Of a stretch of 64,000 bases of DNA, positions 19,019 to 27,132 are shown piece by piece. The first letter of the stretch is position 1. The number at the start of each line of letters is the position of its first letter. A program made the position numbers and the translations under genes. The notes under the pieces are model-generated. The model was not told the DNA's origin, ran no database searches, and was given only the letters and a program-made list of their open reading frames with translations. The DNA is from CAVYXK01 sp963708245 (GTDB taxonomy: Bacteria; Pseudomonadota; Alphaproteobacteria; Acetobacterales; Acetobacteraceae), in assembly GCA_963708245.1 (NCBI GenBank), contig OY970201.1:7192001-7256000 (forward strand), read 5' to 3'.

Positions 19019-19156
19019 ATGAGACCGTGCTAAAGCATCAGCCATCGACTCACCTCTGTGGACTCCGTCGGGACTCTGCGCCCTCCGTGTCGGCTTGTTC
19101 TCTCTCGGCCAGTTCGCGATGCCCTTGCCGTGTACTAACCCACGACTTGTCCTATG

Positions 19157-19552
19157 TCATCCGCCGCGCAGCCAATCCGGCAGGCGCCGACTTGCCCCGC
19201 GCACCGCCAGATCGAGCGCCGGCGGTCGCGTTGCCAGTACGGCGCCGCCCCGCTCGGCGGCGATCGCCGCGACCTCCGCCCAGCCCGGCGCATCGACGGC
19301 GAGCACGATCAATTGTTGACCAATGCGAAATGCAGCCAATGCCTGGCCGGAGCCGTCGGCGCAGTCGAGCACATCGACGGCCGGTGTCGATGGATAGTCA
19401 CGGCGAGCAAGCGCAACCATCTCCCGCCACCACAGGCAGCCCGCGTAGAGCGCCGCCCCAGGCGCGGAGATCAGTGTGACCGGAGCGCCCTCTGCCAACG
19501 CCATCCGCGCATCGGCCAACCCGTGCACCACAACGGCCGGATACCGCAGCAT
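19157..19552 (-). CDS. Conserved hypothetical protein
   Basis: A 131-residue protein with no named family. The sequence suggests a small alpha/beta fold: VVVHGLADARMALAEGAPVT, LISAPGAALYAGCLWW, a region naming DCADGSGQALAAFRIG, then a strand LIVLAVDAPGWAEV. The two Asp/Gly-rich turns could be binding loops, but no catalytic set is evident. It is divergent from the zapA cluster with only a few bases between the starts, a position where I would expect a conserved neighbour. Confidence 0.65.
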   Translation of the reverse strand: MLRYPAVVVHGLADARMALAEGAPVTLISAPGAALYAGCLWWREMVALARRDYPSTPAVDVLDCADGSGQALAAFRIGQQLIVLAVDAPGWAEVAAIAAERGGAVLATRPPALDLAVRGASRRLPDWLRGG

Positions 19553-19611
19553 GCTTGACGTTCGGGCGTTTGCCCGCTCAGTTCAAGCGGCAGCGAGTCG
19601 CGCGGGAGAAC

Positions 19612-19803
19612 ATGGCCGGGGAAACCGAGAACGCCGATGCTGCCGCTCAGCGGTTGGAGACGGCGCTGGAGCGCATCGCCAGCTTGGCCGGACGCCTCAA
19701 GCCGCCGGAGACAGGCGCCGAAGCGCCGCCGACGGCGGAGGTCGCGGCGCGGCTCGACGCGATGATCGAGCGGCTGCGGGCCGCGCTGGGCAGCACGCCC
19801 TGA
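19612..19803 (+). CDS. Small coiled-coil protein upstream of zapA
   Basis: A 63-residue helical protein (MAGETENADAAAQRLETALE and onward) with a heptad-like pattern of Leu and Ala. I chose the ATG at 19612 with GGGAGA upstream rather than the longer frame. It ends 21 bases before zapA. Small helical proteins at this spot are common in alphaproteobacteria, and a role with ZapA in division is only an inference. Confidence 0.65.
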   Translation: MAGETENADAAAQRLETALERIASLAGRLKPPETGAEAPPTAEVAARLDAMIERLRAALGSTP

Positions 19804-19824
19804 GCCACGACGAGGAGCCCCGGA

Positions 19825-20178
19825 ATGGCGCAAGTCACCGTTCGCATCAATGGCTACGCCTATACGGTGGGCTGTCAGGACGGCGAGGAGCAGCACCTGC
19901 TCGCGATGGCCGGCGAGGTCGAGCGGCGCATCGAGAGCATCAGGGCAGTTGCCGGGCAGAGCGGGGAGGCGCGGATGCTGGTCATGGCAGCCCTGCTGAT
20001 GGCCGACGATCTCTACGAAATGGACAAGCAACTGAAGCAAACGCAGAAGCAGGCCGATGCCGCCGCCAAAGCCGCCGCGGCCGCGGCGCAGTCTGCCGCC
20101 GACCCGAAGCTGGAGCGCCGGCTCAGCCGGCTCGCCAAGCGGGCGGAAGAGATTGCCGCCGGGATGGAGCATCCCTAG
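19825..20178 (+). CDS. zapA: Cell division protein ZapA
   Basis: A 117-residue protein that binds and bundles FtsZ filaments. The N-terminal ZapA fold is clear (VTVRINGYAYTVGCQDGEEQ, HLLAMAGEVERRIESIR), followed by a helical bundle with an Ala-rich coiled coil at the end. It sits between the small coiled-coil gene and the probable 6S RNA, the classical zapA-ssrS-ygfA arrangement. Confidence 0.93.
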   Translation: MAQVTVRINGYAYTVGCQDGEEQHLLAMAGEVERRIESIRAVAGQSGEARMLVMAALLMADDLYEMDKQLKQTQKQADAAAKAAAAAAQSAADPKLERRLSRLAKRAEEIAAGMEHP

Positions 20179-20184
20179 ATTTAC

Positions 20185-20315
20185 CCGGCGGGGCTGCCCG
20201 GTGCGTCAGGCTATTCATCCCCGGGGCCAGTAAGCATTCTCCCGGGAGCTGGCGCTGCCGAGATCTTGGTCTCGGTATCCGGCGCCCACCTGCAAACGCA
20301 GGCTCTGGGAGGATG
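20185..20315 (+). ncRNA. ssrS: Probable 6S RNA
   Basis: The 150-base gap between zapA and the 5-FCL gene is where 6S RNA lies in most Proteobacteria. The sequence has a closing stem: cccgg at 20197-20201 pairs with ctggg at 20305-20309, and tgcgt at 20202-20206 pairs with acgca at 20296-20300. An alphaproteobacterial-type internal block, tccccggggccagtaag, also occurs. 6S RNA mimics an open promoter and sequesters housekeeping RNA polymerase in stationary phase. The assignment rests on synteny and this partial fold. Confidence 0.7.
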
Positions 20316-20329
20316 AGACGCCAACGGCC

Positions 20330-20902
20330 ATGGCGGCTCCGCACTCACTGTCCGGGGTGATCGAGGCGAAGCGCACGGCCCGCACCCGTGCGCGCGGCCT
20401 GCGCGCCGGTTGCGATCCGGGCCTGGGCACCGCTCTGATCGAGCACGTTCTGCGCGACTGTGCACCGCCAGCGGGCGCGGTGGTCTCCGGCTTCTGGCCG
20501 GTCGGCGATGAGATCGACATCCGCCCGTTGCTGCACGCTTTGCATGCGCGCGGCCATCAAATCGTGCTGCCGGTGACGCCGAGGCGCGGCGAACCGCTGA
20601 GCTTCCGGCTCTGGCGGCCCGGCGACGTGCTGGTGCGCGAGCCATTCGGCACCATGCGGCCGACCGGCGACGAGCACGCTCCGAGTTTCCTGCTGGTGCC
20701 GCTGCTCGCCTTCGACCGCTGTGGTCACCGGCTGGGCTATGGCGGCGGCTACTATGACCGGACACTATCGGCGCTGCACGATGCATTCGCGCTCGGCTGC
20801 GCCTATGCCGCGCAGGAGGTGGACCAGGTCCCCGTGGCACCGTACGACGCGCGGCTGGATGCCGTGGCCACCGAGCGAGGCGTAATCTTCTTCAGGGACT
20901 AA
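20330..20902 (+). CDS. ygfA: 5-formyltetrahydrofolate cyclo-ligase
   Basis: A 190-residue enzyme converting 5-formyl-THF to 5,10-methenyl-THF with ATP. Conserved features are the basic N-terminal helix (EAKRTARTRARGLRAG), GFWPVGDEIDIRPLL, the nucleotide/folate loop EPFGTMRPTG, LLVPLLAFDRCGHRLGYGGG followed by YYDRTL, and the late VPVAPYDARLDAVATE. It follows the 6S RNA and precedes the YmdB-like gene by four bases. Confidence 0.93.
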   Translation: MAAPHSLSGVIEAKRTARTRARGLRAGCDPGLGTALIEHVLRDCAPPAGAVVSGFWPVGDEIDIRPLLHALHARGHQIVLPVTPRRGEPLSFRLWRPGDVLVREPFGTMRPTGDEHAPSFLLVPLLAFDRCGHRLGYGGGYYDRTLSALHDAFALGCAYAAQEVDQVPVAPYDARLDAVATERGVIFFRD

Positions 20903-20906
20903 GTGA

Positions 20907-21722
20907 ATGCGCATTCTGATCATCGGTGACGTGGTGGGGCGCACCGGCCGCGAAGCCGTGGCCGCGGCGTTGCCGAAACTGCGTGAGCGGCTGCGGCTCG
21001 ATCTTGTGGTGGTGAATGCCGAAAACGCTTCGCATGGGTTCGGTATCGGCCCGGATATGGCCGATGCGCTGTTCGCCGCCGGCGCGGACGTCCTGACGCT
21101 GGGCAACCACGCCTGGGACCGCAAGGAGGTGATCCCGTATATCTCCGAGCACCCGCGGCTGTTGCGGCCACTGAATTACCCGCCGGGCACGCCCGGAGCC
21201 GGCAGCGTGGTCGTGGAGCTGGCGGACGGCCGTCGTGCGTTGGTGCTGCAGGCAATGGGCCGGCTCTATCTGGATGCGCTCGATTGCCCGTTTCGCGGCA
21301 CGGCGCAGGAACTCGCCCGATATCGGCTGGGCAGCAGCGTGCAGGCAATCGTGGCGGATTTCCACGCCGAGGCGTCGAGCGAGAAAATGGCCTTCGCGCA
21401 TTCCTTCGACGGCCAAACGTCGGTCGTGGTGGGCACGCATACCCATTGCCCAACAGCGGATTACCAGATCCTGCCCGGCGGCACCGCGTTCCAGTCCGAC
21501 GTCGGCATGTCCGGCGACTATGACAGCGTAATCGGTATGCAGAAGGAAGCGGCGGCGATCCGATTCTGGAAGAAGATACCGGGCGAGCGGCTGAACCCGG
21601 CGGAGGGCGAAGCAACGATCTGCGGACTGTTCGTGGAGACCGCCGACGTGAACGGCTTGGCACGGCGGGTGGAACCAGTGCGCTTGGGCGGACGGCTGTC
21701 TCAGGCATTGCCGGAAGGCTGA
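20907..21722 (+). CDS. ymdB: YmdB-like metallophosphoesterase
   Basis: A 271-residue phosphodiesterase of the TIGR00282/YmdB family, whose members hydrolyse 2',3'-cyclic nucleotides. Metal-binding motifs are visible: MRILIIGDVVGRTG, VVVNAENASHGFGI, LTLGNHAWDRKEV, VVGTHTHCPTADYQILPGG and MSGDYDSVIGM. The gene starts four bases after the 5-FCL stop, so the two are probably co-transcribed. Confidence 0.92.
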   Translation: MRILIIGDVVGRTGREAVAAALPKLRERLRLDLVVVNAENASHGFGIGPDMADALFAAGADVLTLGNHAWDRKEVIPYISEHPRLLRPLNYPPGTPGAGSVVVELADGRRALVLQAMGRLYLDALDCPFRGTAQELARYRLGSSVQAIVADFHAEASSEKMAFAHSFDGQTSVVVGTHTHCPTADYQILPGGTAFQSDVGMSGDYDSVIGMQKEAAAIRFWKKIPGERLNPAEGEATICGLFVETADVNGLARRVEPVRLGGRLSQALPEG

Positions 21723-21794
21723 TGAGTGGCTGGCTAACGCCCGCACTACGAGGATGCGGGATAGGGCGGGCGTTACCCCGCCGCCATCCATGCG

Positions 21795-23192
21795 CTATTC
21801 CCCGGCGGCCCGCAGCGCCGAAAGCGGGGCGGAGAGGCGAGGCAGAGCACTGATGTCAGGCAAAGCCTCGATCGCCTGAACGGCGTTGGCCAGCCGATTG
21901 GTTTGCTCCGCGCCCAGCAGACCCTCAACGAGGCTGGCGAACTTGGCCCGAAGCTCGGCTTCGGTCAGGAAATTGCCGGGCTCGCCCTTCGGCACCGAGA
22001 CCTTGCGGGTAAACGTCCCACCGCGGGCGCGGATCGTCACCTTGCCGGACATGTTGGCGGGAAACTCCGCCTCGATCTCCGGGTCGAGCCCGCAGCTGAT
22101 CCTTGGCAGCAGGGCGCGGATCGTTGCATCAGAAAGCTTCTCGTAGCTGTCCCAGCCCATGCGCCCAGTCGCCAGTGCGCTGGCGATCACGAACGGCCCG
22201 CTGAACTGGCCATCGACCACGTTGCGTGGGTCGGCCTTCTTTGTTGCCGGCTCGCCAATCAACATCATCCCGGCCTTGGGCAGGCCTAGCGTAACTGACT
22301 CGATCTCGTTCGACTGGAGCCCGTGTTCGGCGCGCAGGGCGAGCGCCGCGTCGATCCCGGCGTGGCCGTAGCGGCAGGATGGGTACGGCTTCACCGCGGT
22401 GGCCATCAGCTCGAAGACGCGGCCGAGATCCCGGGTAGCGCGCTCAGGCCTCGGGTTCGGAGCGTAGGCGCGGAGGAAGCCGTGCCGCCCTTCCAGCGCC
22501 TCAGCGGCGCCCTTGAAGCCCTCGCGGACCAACGTGGCGGCCACTAGCCCGTTGGCGGCCGCCCACCCGACCTGGAAGCGCTTGGTCCAGGCACCGTTGG
22601 CCAGAAATTGCAGGCTGCCGGCGCATTGGCTCAGCACCGTGCCGAGTGCGCCGGCGATCCCCTCGCCATCGAGGCCGAACACCCGCCCGGCTGCAGCCGC
22701 CGCGCCGAACGCGCCGCACGTGGCGGTCGGGTGGAAGCCGCGATCGTAATGTTCCCCGGCGGGCAGGGCGAGAGCAATGCGGCAGGTGACCTCGTAGCCA
22801 GCGACGATGGCGGCTAGCACGTCGGTCCCGGACGCGCCCGCCATCTCGCCGGCCGCCAGCGCCGCGGGGATCACTGGGGCGCCGGGGTGCAGGCTGGCGG
22901 CAGCGTGCGTGTCGTCGAAATCGAGAGAGTGGGCCAGCGCGCCGTTCAGGAAAGCCGCGCCGACGGGGCTGTAGCGGGCCACATCCCCGAACACGCTGGC
23001 GCCGCCGTTGGCCAGGCCCAGGGCGCGCGTGGCCTTCAGGAACGAGTCCGTGCTTTCCGCGTCGTGCCGGGCGCGAATGATATTCCCGATCAGGTCGAGC
23101 AGCAGAAGGCGCGCCCGTGCCGGCACCTCCGGCGGCAGACCGTCGACCGTGATGCCGGCGGCGAATTCGGAAAGCTGCGCGGTGATGCCCAT
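21795..23192 (-). CDS. MmgE/PrpD family protein
   Basis: A 465-residue member of the 2-methylcitrate dehydratase / iminodisuccinate epimerase / aconitate-decarboxylase-like fold. The all-helical N-terminal domain contains AHSLDFDDTHAAASLHPGAP and GYEVTCRIALALPA...HPTATCGAFGAAAAAG. The lid domain carries FMATAVKPYPSCRYGHAGID-type residues (KPYPSCRYGHAGIDAA). I chose the ATG at 23192 with CAGGAG upstream. No prpB/prpC neighbours exist, so the substrate is not assigned. It is divergent from the sedolisin gene. Confidence 0.9.
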   Translation of the reverse strand: MGITAQLSEFAAGITVDGLPPEVPARARLLLLDLIGNIIRARHDAESTDSFLKATRALGLANGGASVFGDVARYSPVGAAFLNGALAHSLDFDDTHAAASLHPGAPVIPAALAAGEMAGASGTDVLAAIVAGYEVTCRIALALPAGEHYDRGFHPTATCGAFGAAAAAGRVFGLDGEGIAGALGTVLSQCAGSLQFLANGAWTKRFQVGWAAANGLVAATLVREGFKGAAEALEGRHGFLRAYAPNPRPERATRDLGRVFELMATAVKPYPSCRYGHAGIDAALALRAEHGLQSNEIESVTLGLPKAGMMLIGEPATKKADPRNVVDGQFSGPFVIASALATGRMGWDSYEKLSDATIRALLPRISCGLDPEIEAEFPANMSGKVTIRARGGTFTRKVSVPKGEPGNFLTEAELRAKFASLVEGLLGAEQTNRLANAVQAIEALPDISALPRLSAPLSALRAAGE

Positions 23193-23403
23193 GAGCCGGT
23201 CTCCTGCAAGGCAGGTGAGTCTGGGGCAATTACGCGGCGAGGCCAAGGCGGCGGATCTGGTCTGTGTTCCGGGCACGGATGCGCCAACCGTTTCGTTACG
23301 TCCCGAACTCTGCAAAGTTGTTCGTGTGATCTACATCACACTTTTCCTGACCGTCCCGTGCTACAGGCAAACAACCCACAACCCCAAATGGGAGGATACG
23401 AAA

Positions 23404-25032
23404 GTGCCAAGACATCCACTGAAAGGCAGCGAACGCCAGCCATTGCCCGGAGCGAAGGCCGTCGGTAAGGCCGATCCCGCCGAGCGGCTCGAGGTTAGCG
23501 TGCTGCTCCACCGCAGCAACGCCGATGCGTTAACGGACAGAGTGCAGAAGCTGGCCCGTCGGGAACGCGCGGGCGGTCCTCTCTCCCGTGAGGAGTTCGA
23601 CAAGCAATTCGGCGCCGACAGCAAGGACATCGCGGCGGTCAGGAAATTCGCCCATGCGCACGGCCTTGCGGTCGTCCAGGAACATGCTGGCCGGCGCACG
23701 GTGGTGTTGTCGGGAACGGTCGCGCAGTTCGAATCCGCGTTCGGCGTGGAGCTGCAACAATTCGAGCATCCCGGCGGATCGTATCGCGGGCGGGTTGGCA
23801 GCGTGCACCTGCCGGACGAATTGAATGGCCGCGTCGAGGCCGTGCTCGGGCTCGACAATAGGCCGGTGGCGAAGCCGCATTTCCGTGCCCGCCCGTCGCG
23901 AGGCAACGTGCAATGGCACGCCAATGGAGGGGGCGCCACATCCTTCACCCCCCTGCAGATCGCTTCGCTGTACGGGTTCCCACCCGGCACCGGCCACGGC
24001 GAGTGTGTGGCGATCATCGAACTCGGCGGCGGCGAACGAACGACGGATCTGCGTACCTATTTCTCGGGGCTAGGCATCAATGCGGTTCCGAAAGTCACCG
24101 TGGTATCTGTTGATCACGGCAAGAACCATCCGACCGGCGATCCGAACGGGCCGGATGGAGAGGTGATGCTCGATATCGAGGTGGTCGGCGCGATCGCCCC
24201 CCAGGCGCATATCGCCGTCTATTTCGCCCCCAACACGGATGCCGGATTCCTCGACGCGATCACGACCGCGGTCCACGACACGACGAACAAACCGTCGATC
24301 ATCTCGATCAGTTGGGGTGGCCCGGAATCGTCCTGGACACAGCAGTCGCTGACCGCCTTTGACTCGGCGTTCCAGGCGGCTGTGGCCATGGGCATCACCG
24401 TCTGCATTGCCTCCGGCGATAACGGATCGAGTGACGGCGCGACCGATGGCGGCGATCACGTCGACTTCCCGGCATCGAGCCCGCACGTTCTGGCTTGCGG
24501 GGGAACCAGTCTGCAGGCATCGGGAAATGCGATCACCGGCGAGGCGGTGTGGAACGATGGTGCGCAGGGCGGCGCCAGCGGCGGCGGCGTGAGCACCGTC
24601 TTCGCGCTGCCGGCTTGGCAGGATAGTCTGCAAGCGACGCACACTTCCGGCGGCGCCTCGGCACTGACCATGCGCGGTGTGCCTGATGTCTGTGGCGATG
24701 CAGACCCGGAGACGGGATACGACGTGCGCATCGACGGCACCAACACCGTGATCGGCGGAACCAGCGCGGTCGCACCGCTCTGGGCCGGCCTGATCGCGCG
24801 TCTCAACGCGATGAGAGGCAGTCCGGTCGGGTTCATCAACCCGATGCTTTATGCCGCGCCCAACGCGCTGCGCGACATCACCAAAGGTAACAACGGAGAC
24901 TTCGCGGCAACCTCCGGATGGGATGCCTGCACAGGCCTCGGCAGCCCGAACGGCGCCCAACTCGCCGCCCTGCTTGGATCACTCCCGACGGTCGGAGCGA
25001 CCTCGAAGTCTGGATCCGCCCGGACGAGCTGA
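23404..25032 (+). CDS. Sedolisin (S53) serine-carboxyl peptidase, pro-kumamolisin type
   Basis: A 542-residue acid protease precursor. Residues 20-160 form the pro-kumamolisin activation domain (LEVSVLLHRSN, LSREEFDKQFGAD, FGVELQQFEHPGGSYRG). The catalytic domain has the Glu/Asp pair in GEVMLDIEVVGAIAPQA, the oxyanion Asp in IASGDNGSSDG, and the nucleophile Ser in IGGTSAVAPLWAGL. A C-terminal calcium site follows (DITKGNNGDF...GWDACTGLGSP). I chose the GTG at 23404 because GGAGGAT lies nine bases upstream; the open frame extends 400 bases further without family resemblance. No signal peptide is evident, as in many sedolisins. The enzyme fits an acid-tolerant bacterium. Confidence 0.92.
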   Translation: MPRHPLKGSERQPLPGAKAVGKADPAERLEVSVLLHRSNADALTDRVQKLARRERAGGPLSREEFDKQFGADSKDIAAVRKFAHAHGLAVVQEHAGRRTVVLSGTVAQFESAFGVELQQFEHPGGSYRGRVGSVHLPDELNGRVEAVLGLDNRPVAKPHFRARPSRGNVQWHANGGGATSFTPLQIASLYGFPPGTGHGECVAIIELGGGERTTDLRTYFSGLGINAVPKVTVVSVDHGKNHPTGDPNGPDGEVMLDIEVVGAIAPQAHIAVYFAPNTDAGFLDAITTAVHDTTNKPSIISISWGGPESSWTQQSLTAFDSAFQAAVAMGITVCIASGDNGSSDGATDGGDHVDFPASSPHVLACGGTSLQASGNAITGEAVWNDGAQGGASGGGVSTVFALPAWQDSLQATHTSGGASALTMRGVPDVCGDADPETGYDVRIDGTNTVIGGTSAVAPLWAGLIARLNAMRGSPVGFINPMLYAAPNALRDITKGNNGDFAATSGWDACTGLGSPNGAQLAALLGSLPTVGATSKSGSARTS

Positions 25033-25370
25033 GCGACGCGACTGCGGTGCGGCGGATGCCTCAGCATCTGCCGCACCAGCCTTCATGCGACTGTAGCTCC
25101 GCGCTCAGAACCCCCTGATGTCGCGGAGCACGCTGGACGTGATGCGCTCGAATTAAGGGACCGCGATCAAGTCGCTGAGAGATCGGTGGCTGTTTATCTC
25201 AACTGTGAGGCGCCGCAACGTCTCGCTGGTGAGCGAGGCGTTCGACCGTCGCCGGCCATTCGTCGCTGCTCCGTTGGCCGAACTCAATCGCCGCTCACCG
25301 CTGTGGGCCACTACCTTCGGGACCACCACCCATCTACGATCCCATATCAGTCTGGTATCGTACCCGGGTC
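25033..25370. other. Intergenic, no gene seen
   Basis: About 340 bases between the sedolisin gene and the start of the conflict operon. It presumably contains the operon's promoter, but I see no convincing box, repeat or RNA. Confidence 0.4.
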
Positions 25371-26069
25371 GTGGCGGACCGGGGGGCAAGACAATTGACT
25401 GGGGAAGGGATTGCGAAGGCGCTTGGCGCCGTCGTGTCGCTCGTATGGACCGGCCTCGCCTTCTACGTCGTCTGGTTGCTGCGGGCGTCACTGACGGGGG
25501 TGGTCAATCGTCTGACCGGGTTCGAGGGCTGGGGCGTGAAATTCGCTCTGTCTGGGGGAGAGCAGGCTATGACCGCCGCCTTCGAAATCGCCGCCAAGAA
25601 CCCGAAATGGACCTCCAATGCGACGGAGCAGGATCGCCAGAAGGCCCTGGAAAAAGCAAAGGCGAGCCGCAAGGTCTTTGAGGGCGCCGAGATCCTGTGG
25701 GTGGACGACCGCCCATCCAACAATCGTAACGAATCGCGCATGCTGCGCAGCTTCGGCGCCCTCATCACCTTCGCCTGCACGACGGACGAGGCGACTGGCG
25801 CGATCAAGGAGGCAAACGGCCAGGCACAGCCCTTCCATATCGTGCTGTCGGACATCTCCCGCGACGTGGTGCCGCCGCCGAACGCGCGCGGTGGCCTGGA
25901 CATGCTGGTGACGTTCCAAGCGGAGGGGATTAACCTCCCGGTGATCTTTTATGTGGGCGAACCCAAACCGGACGCCGGCACCCCGGCCGGCGCGTTCGGC
26001 ATCACCCACCGCCCCGACGTTCTCTTGACGCTGGTCGGGGACGCGCTGGGGCGGGTGCGGGGAGGATGA
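25371..26069 (+). CDS. Membrane-anchored receiver-like protein
   Basis: A 232-residue protein with one transmembrane helix near the N-terminus (ALGAVVSLVWTGLAFYVVWL, about residues 18-38) and a charged helix at 80-105. A response-regulator-like receiver fold follows from 107. The acidic pair Asp112-Asp113 (ILWVDDRPSNN) and the phospho-acceptor Asp161 (FHIVLSDISRD) are present, with the usual helix GGLDMLVTFQ. The signalling Thr/Ser and late Lys are not evident (VIFYVGEP, FGITHRPDVL), so phosphorelay is doubtful. No DNA-binding or output domain is present. It is the first gene of a three-gene run, 31 bases before the SIR2 gene. The start is GTG without a strong ribosome site; TTG at 25395 is an alternative. 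I infer a membrane-tethered sensor or regulator. Confidence 0.75.
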   Translation: MADRGARQLTGEGIAKALGAVVSLVWTGLAFYVVWLLRASLTGVVNRLTGFEGWGVKFALSGGEQAMTAAFEIAAKNPKWTSNATEQDRQKALEKAKASRKVFEGAEILWVDDRPSNNRNESRMLRSFGALITFACTTDEATGAIKEANGQAQPFHIVLSDISRDVVPPPNARGGLDMLVTFQAEGINLPVIFYVGEPKPDAGTPAGAFGITHRPDVLLTLVGDALGRVRGG

Positions 26070-26100
26070 CGATGGGTTCGTTGAACGCGAGGCTACCGCC

Positions 26101-27132
26101 ATGAGCGAGCTGGAGCCGCCATACGAGTCGATCGCGGATGAGCTGTTGAGTGGGACGGTCGTACCGTTCTTCGGCGCCGCGGCGTCGGCTGTGTACCGGC
26201 CGCCTGAGGTGAAGTGGGAGCCGGGCAAGCCGTTCCTCCCATTCGGCGGCGAGCTCGCGGAAATTCTCGCGCGAGCCGCCAGCTATGGCGCGGCGAACGC
26301 CGCGTACGAAGACGCGCTGTCGGAGCTCGCAGCGGCAGCGGCCACGGCCGCACCGGGCGTCCCGGTGGATGACATCAAGGCCGCGTTGCAGCCGGTGTTG
26401 CACAAGCACGTCGGCGGACCGCCGGAACTAGCGCTGATCGCCTCTTTCTATTCGCAGGTCCAAAGCACACGACCGGCTCTTGAACGCAAACTTCGCGAGG
26501 CATTCCAGGTCACGTCGGAGCCGGGCGCGCTCCACACAAGGCTCGCCGCTATCGATGGCATCCAGCTATACGTCACTACGAACTACGACGACTTGCTCGA
26601 ACGGGCATTGGCGCCGCGCCACCCGCACGTTCTGGTGGATCGGCTGCAAAAGGGACTGGCGCTCAGCACGAATAGCGGGACCCTGGAGCCGATAGACCGC
26701 ACGGGCCAGGATCTCGATCAGCGGTTGACCGACCCGAAGACCGGAGAGCCGTCCGCGCCGATCCTTTTCAAGATGCATGGCAGCATCGACCGAAAAGATC
26801 GGAAGAATGACAGTTATTTAATCACCGAGGAAGACTACGTCGATTACCTCGGCCGCGATTCGGGCCGTTACATTCCGCCCTACATCAATGGCCTGATGCA
26901 GGGGAAGAATCTCCTATTCCTTGGCTACAGTCTGGAAGACTGGAACGTCCGCGTTATCCTGCGCAAGCTCCTGTTCGCGACCAAGGCCGGCGATGTGCGC
27001 TGCTGGGCCATCGTGCGGGGCCGCAGCGACACCGAGCAGAGGGTCTGGCAAACGCAAAGTCTTAACATCTATCCAATGGACTTACTGACATTCTCCGACC
27101 GGCTGGTGGCGGAACTTGACCGGCATCCCTGA
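26101..27132 (+). CDS. SIR2-like domain protein (probable NADase effector)
   Basis: A 343-residue protein with a SIR2-like Rossmann domain of the kind found in bacterial conflict systems. Visible motifs are GTVVPFFGAAASAVYRPP near residue 18, the Asn/Asp loop YVTTNYDDLLERAL at 157-170, KMHGSID at 224-230 (His226 in the catalytic-His position), and FLGYSLEDWNVR at 273-284. Residues 45-130 form a helical insertion. In related antiphage proteins this domain depletes NAD+. There is no zinc ribbon of deacetylase sirtuins. The gene overlaps the STAND gene by 17 bases, so translation is probably coupled and the two likely form one complex, the STAND protein controlling this effector. That functional link is inference. 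Confidence 0.85.
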   Translation: MSELEPPYESIADELLSGTVVPFFGAAASAVYRPPEVKWEPGKPFLPFGGELAEILARAASYGAANAAYEDALSELAAAAATAAPGVPVDDIKAALQPVLHKHVGGPPELALIASFYSQVQSTRPALERKLREAFQVTSEPGALHTRLAAIDGIQLYVTTNYDDLLERALAPRHPHVLVDRLQKGLALSTNSGTLEPIDRTGQDLDQRLTDPKTGEPSAPILFKMHGSIDRKDRKNDSYLITEEDYVDYLGRDSGRYIPPYINGLMQGKNLLFLGYSLEDWNVRVILRKLLFATKAGDVRCWAIVRGRSDTEQRVWQTQSLNIYPMDLLTFSDRLVAELDRHP

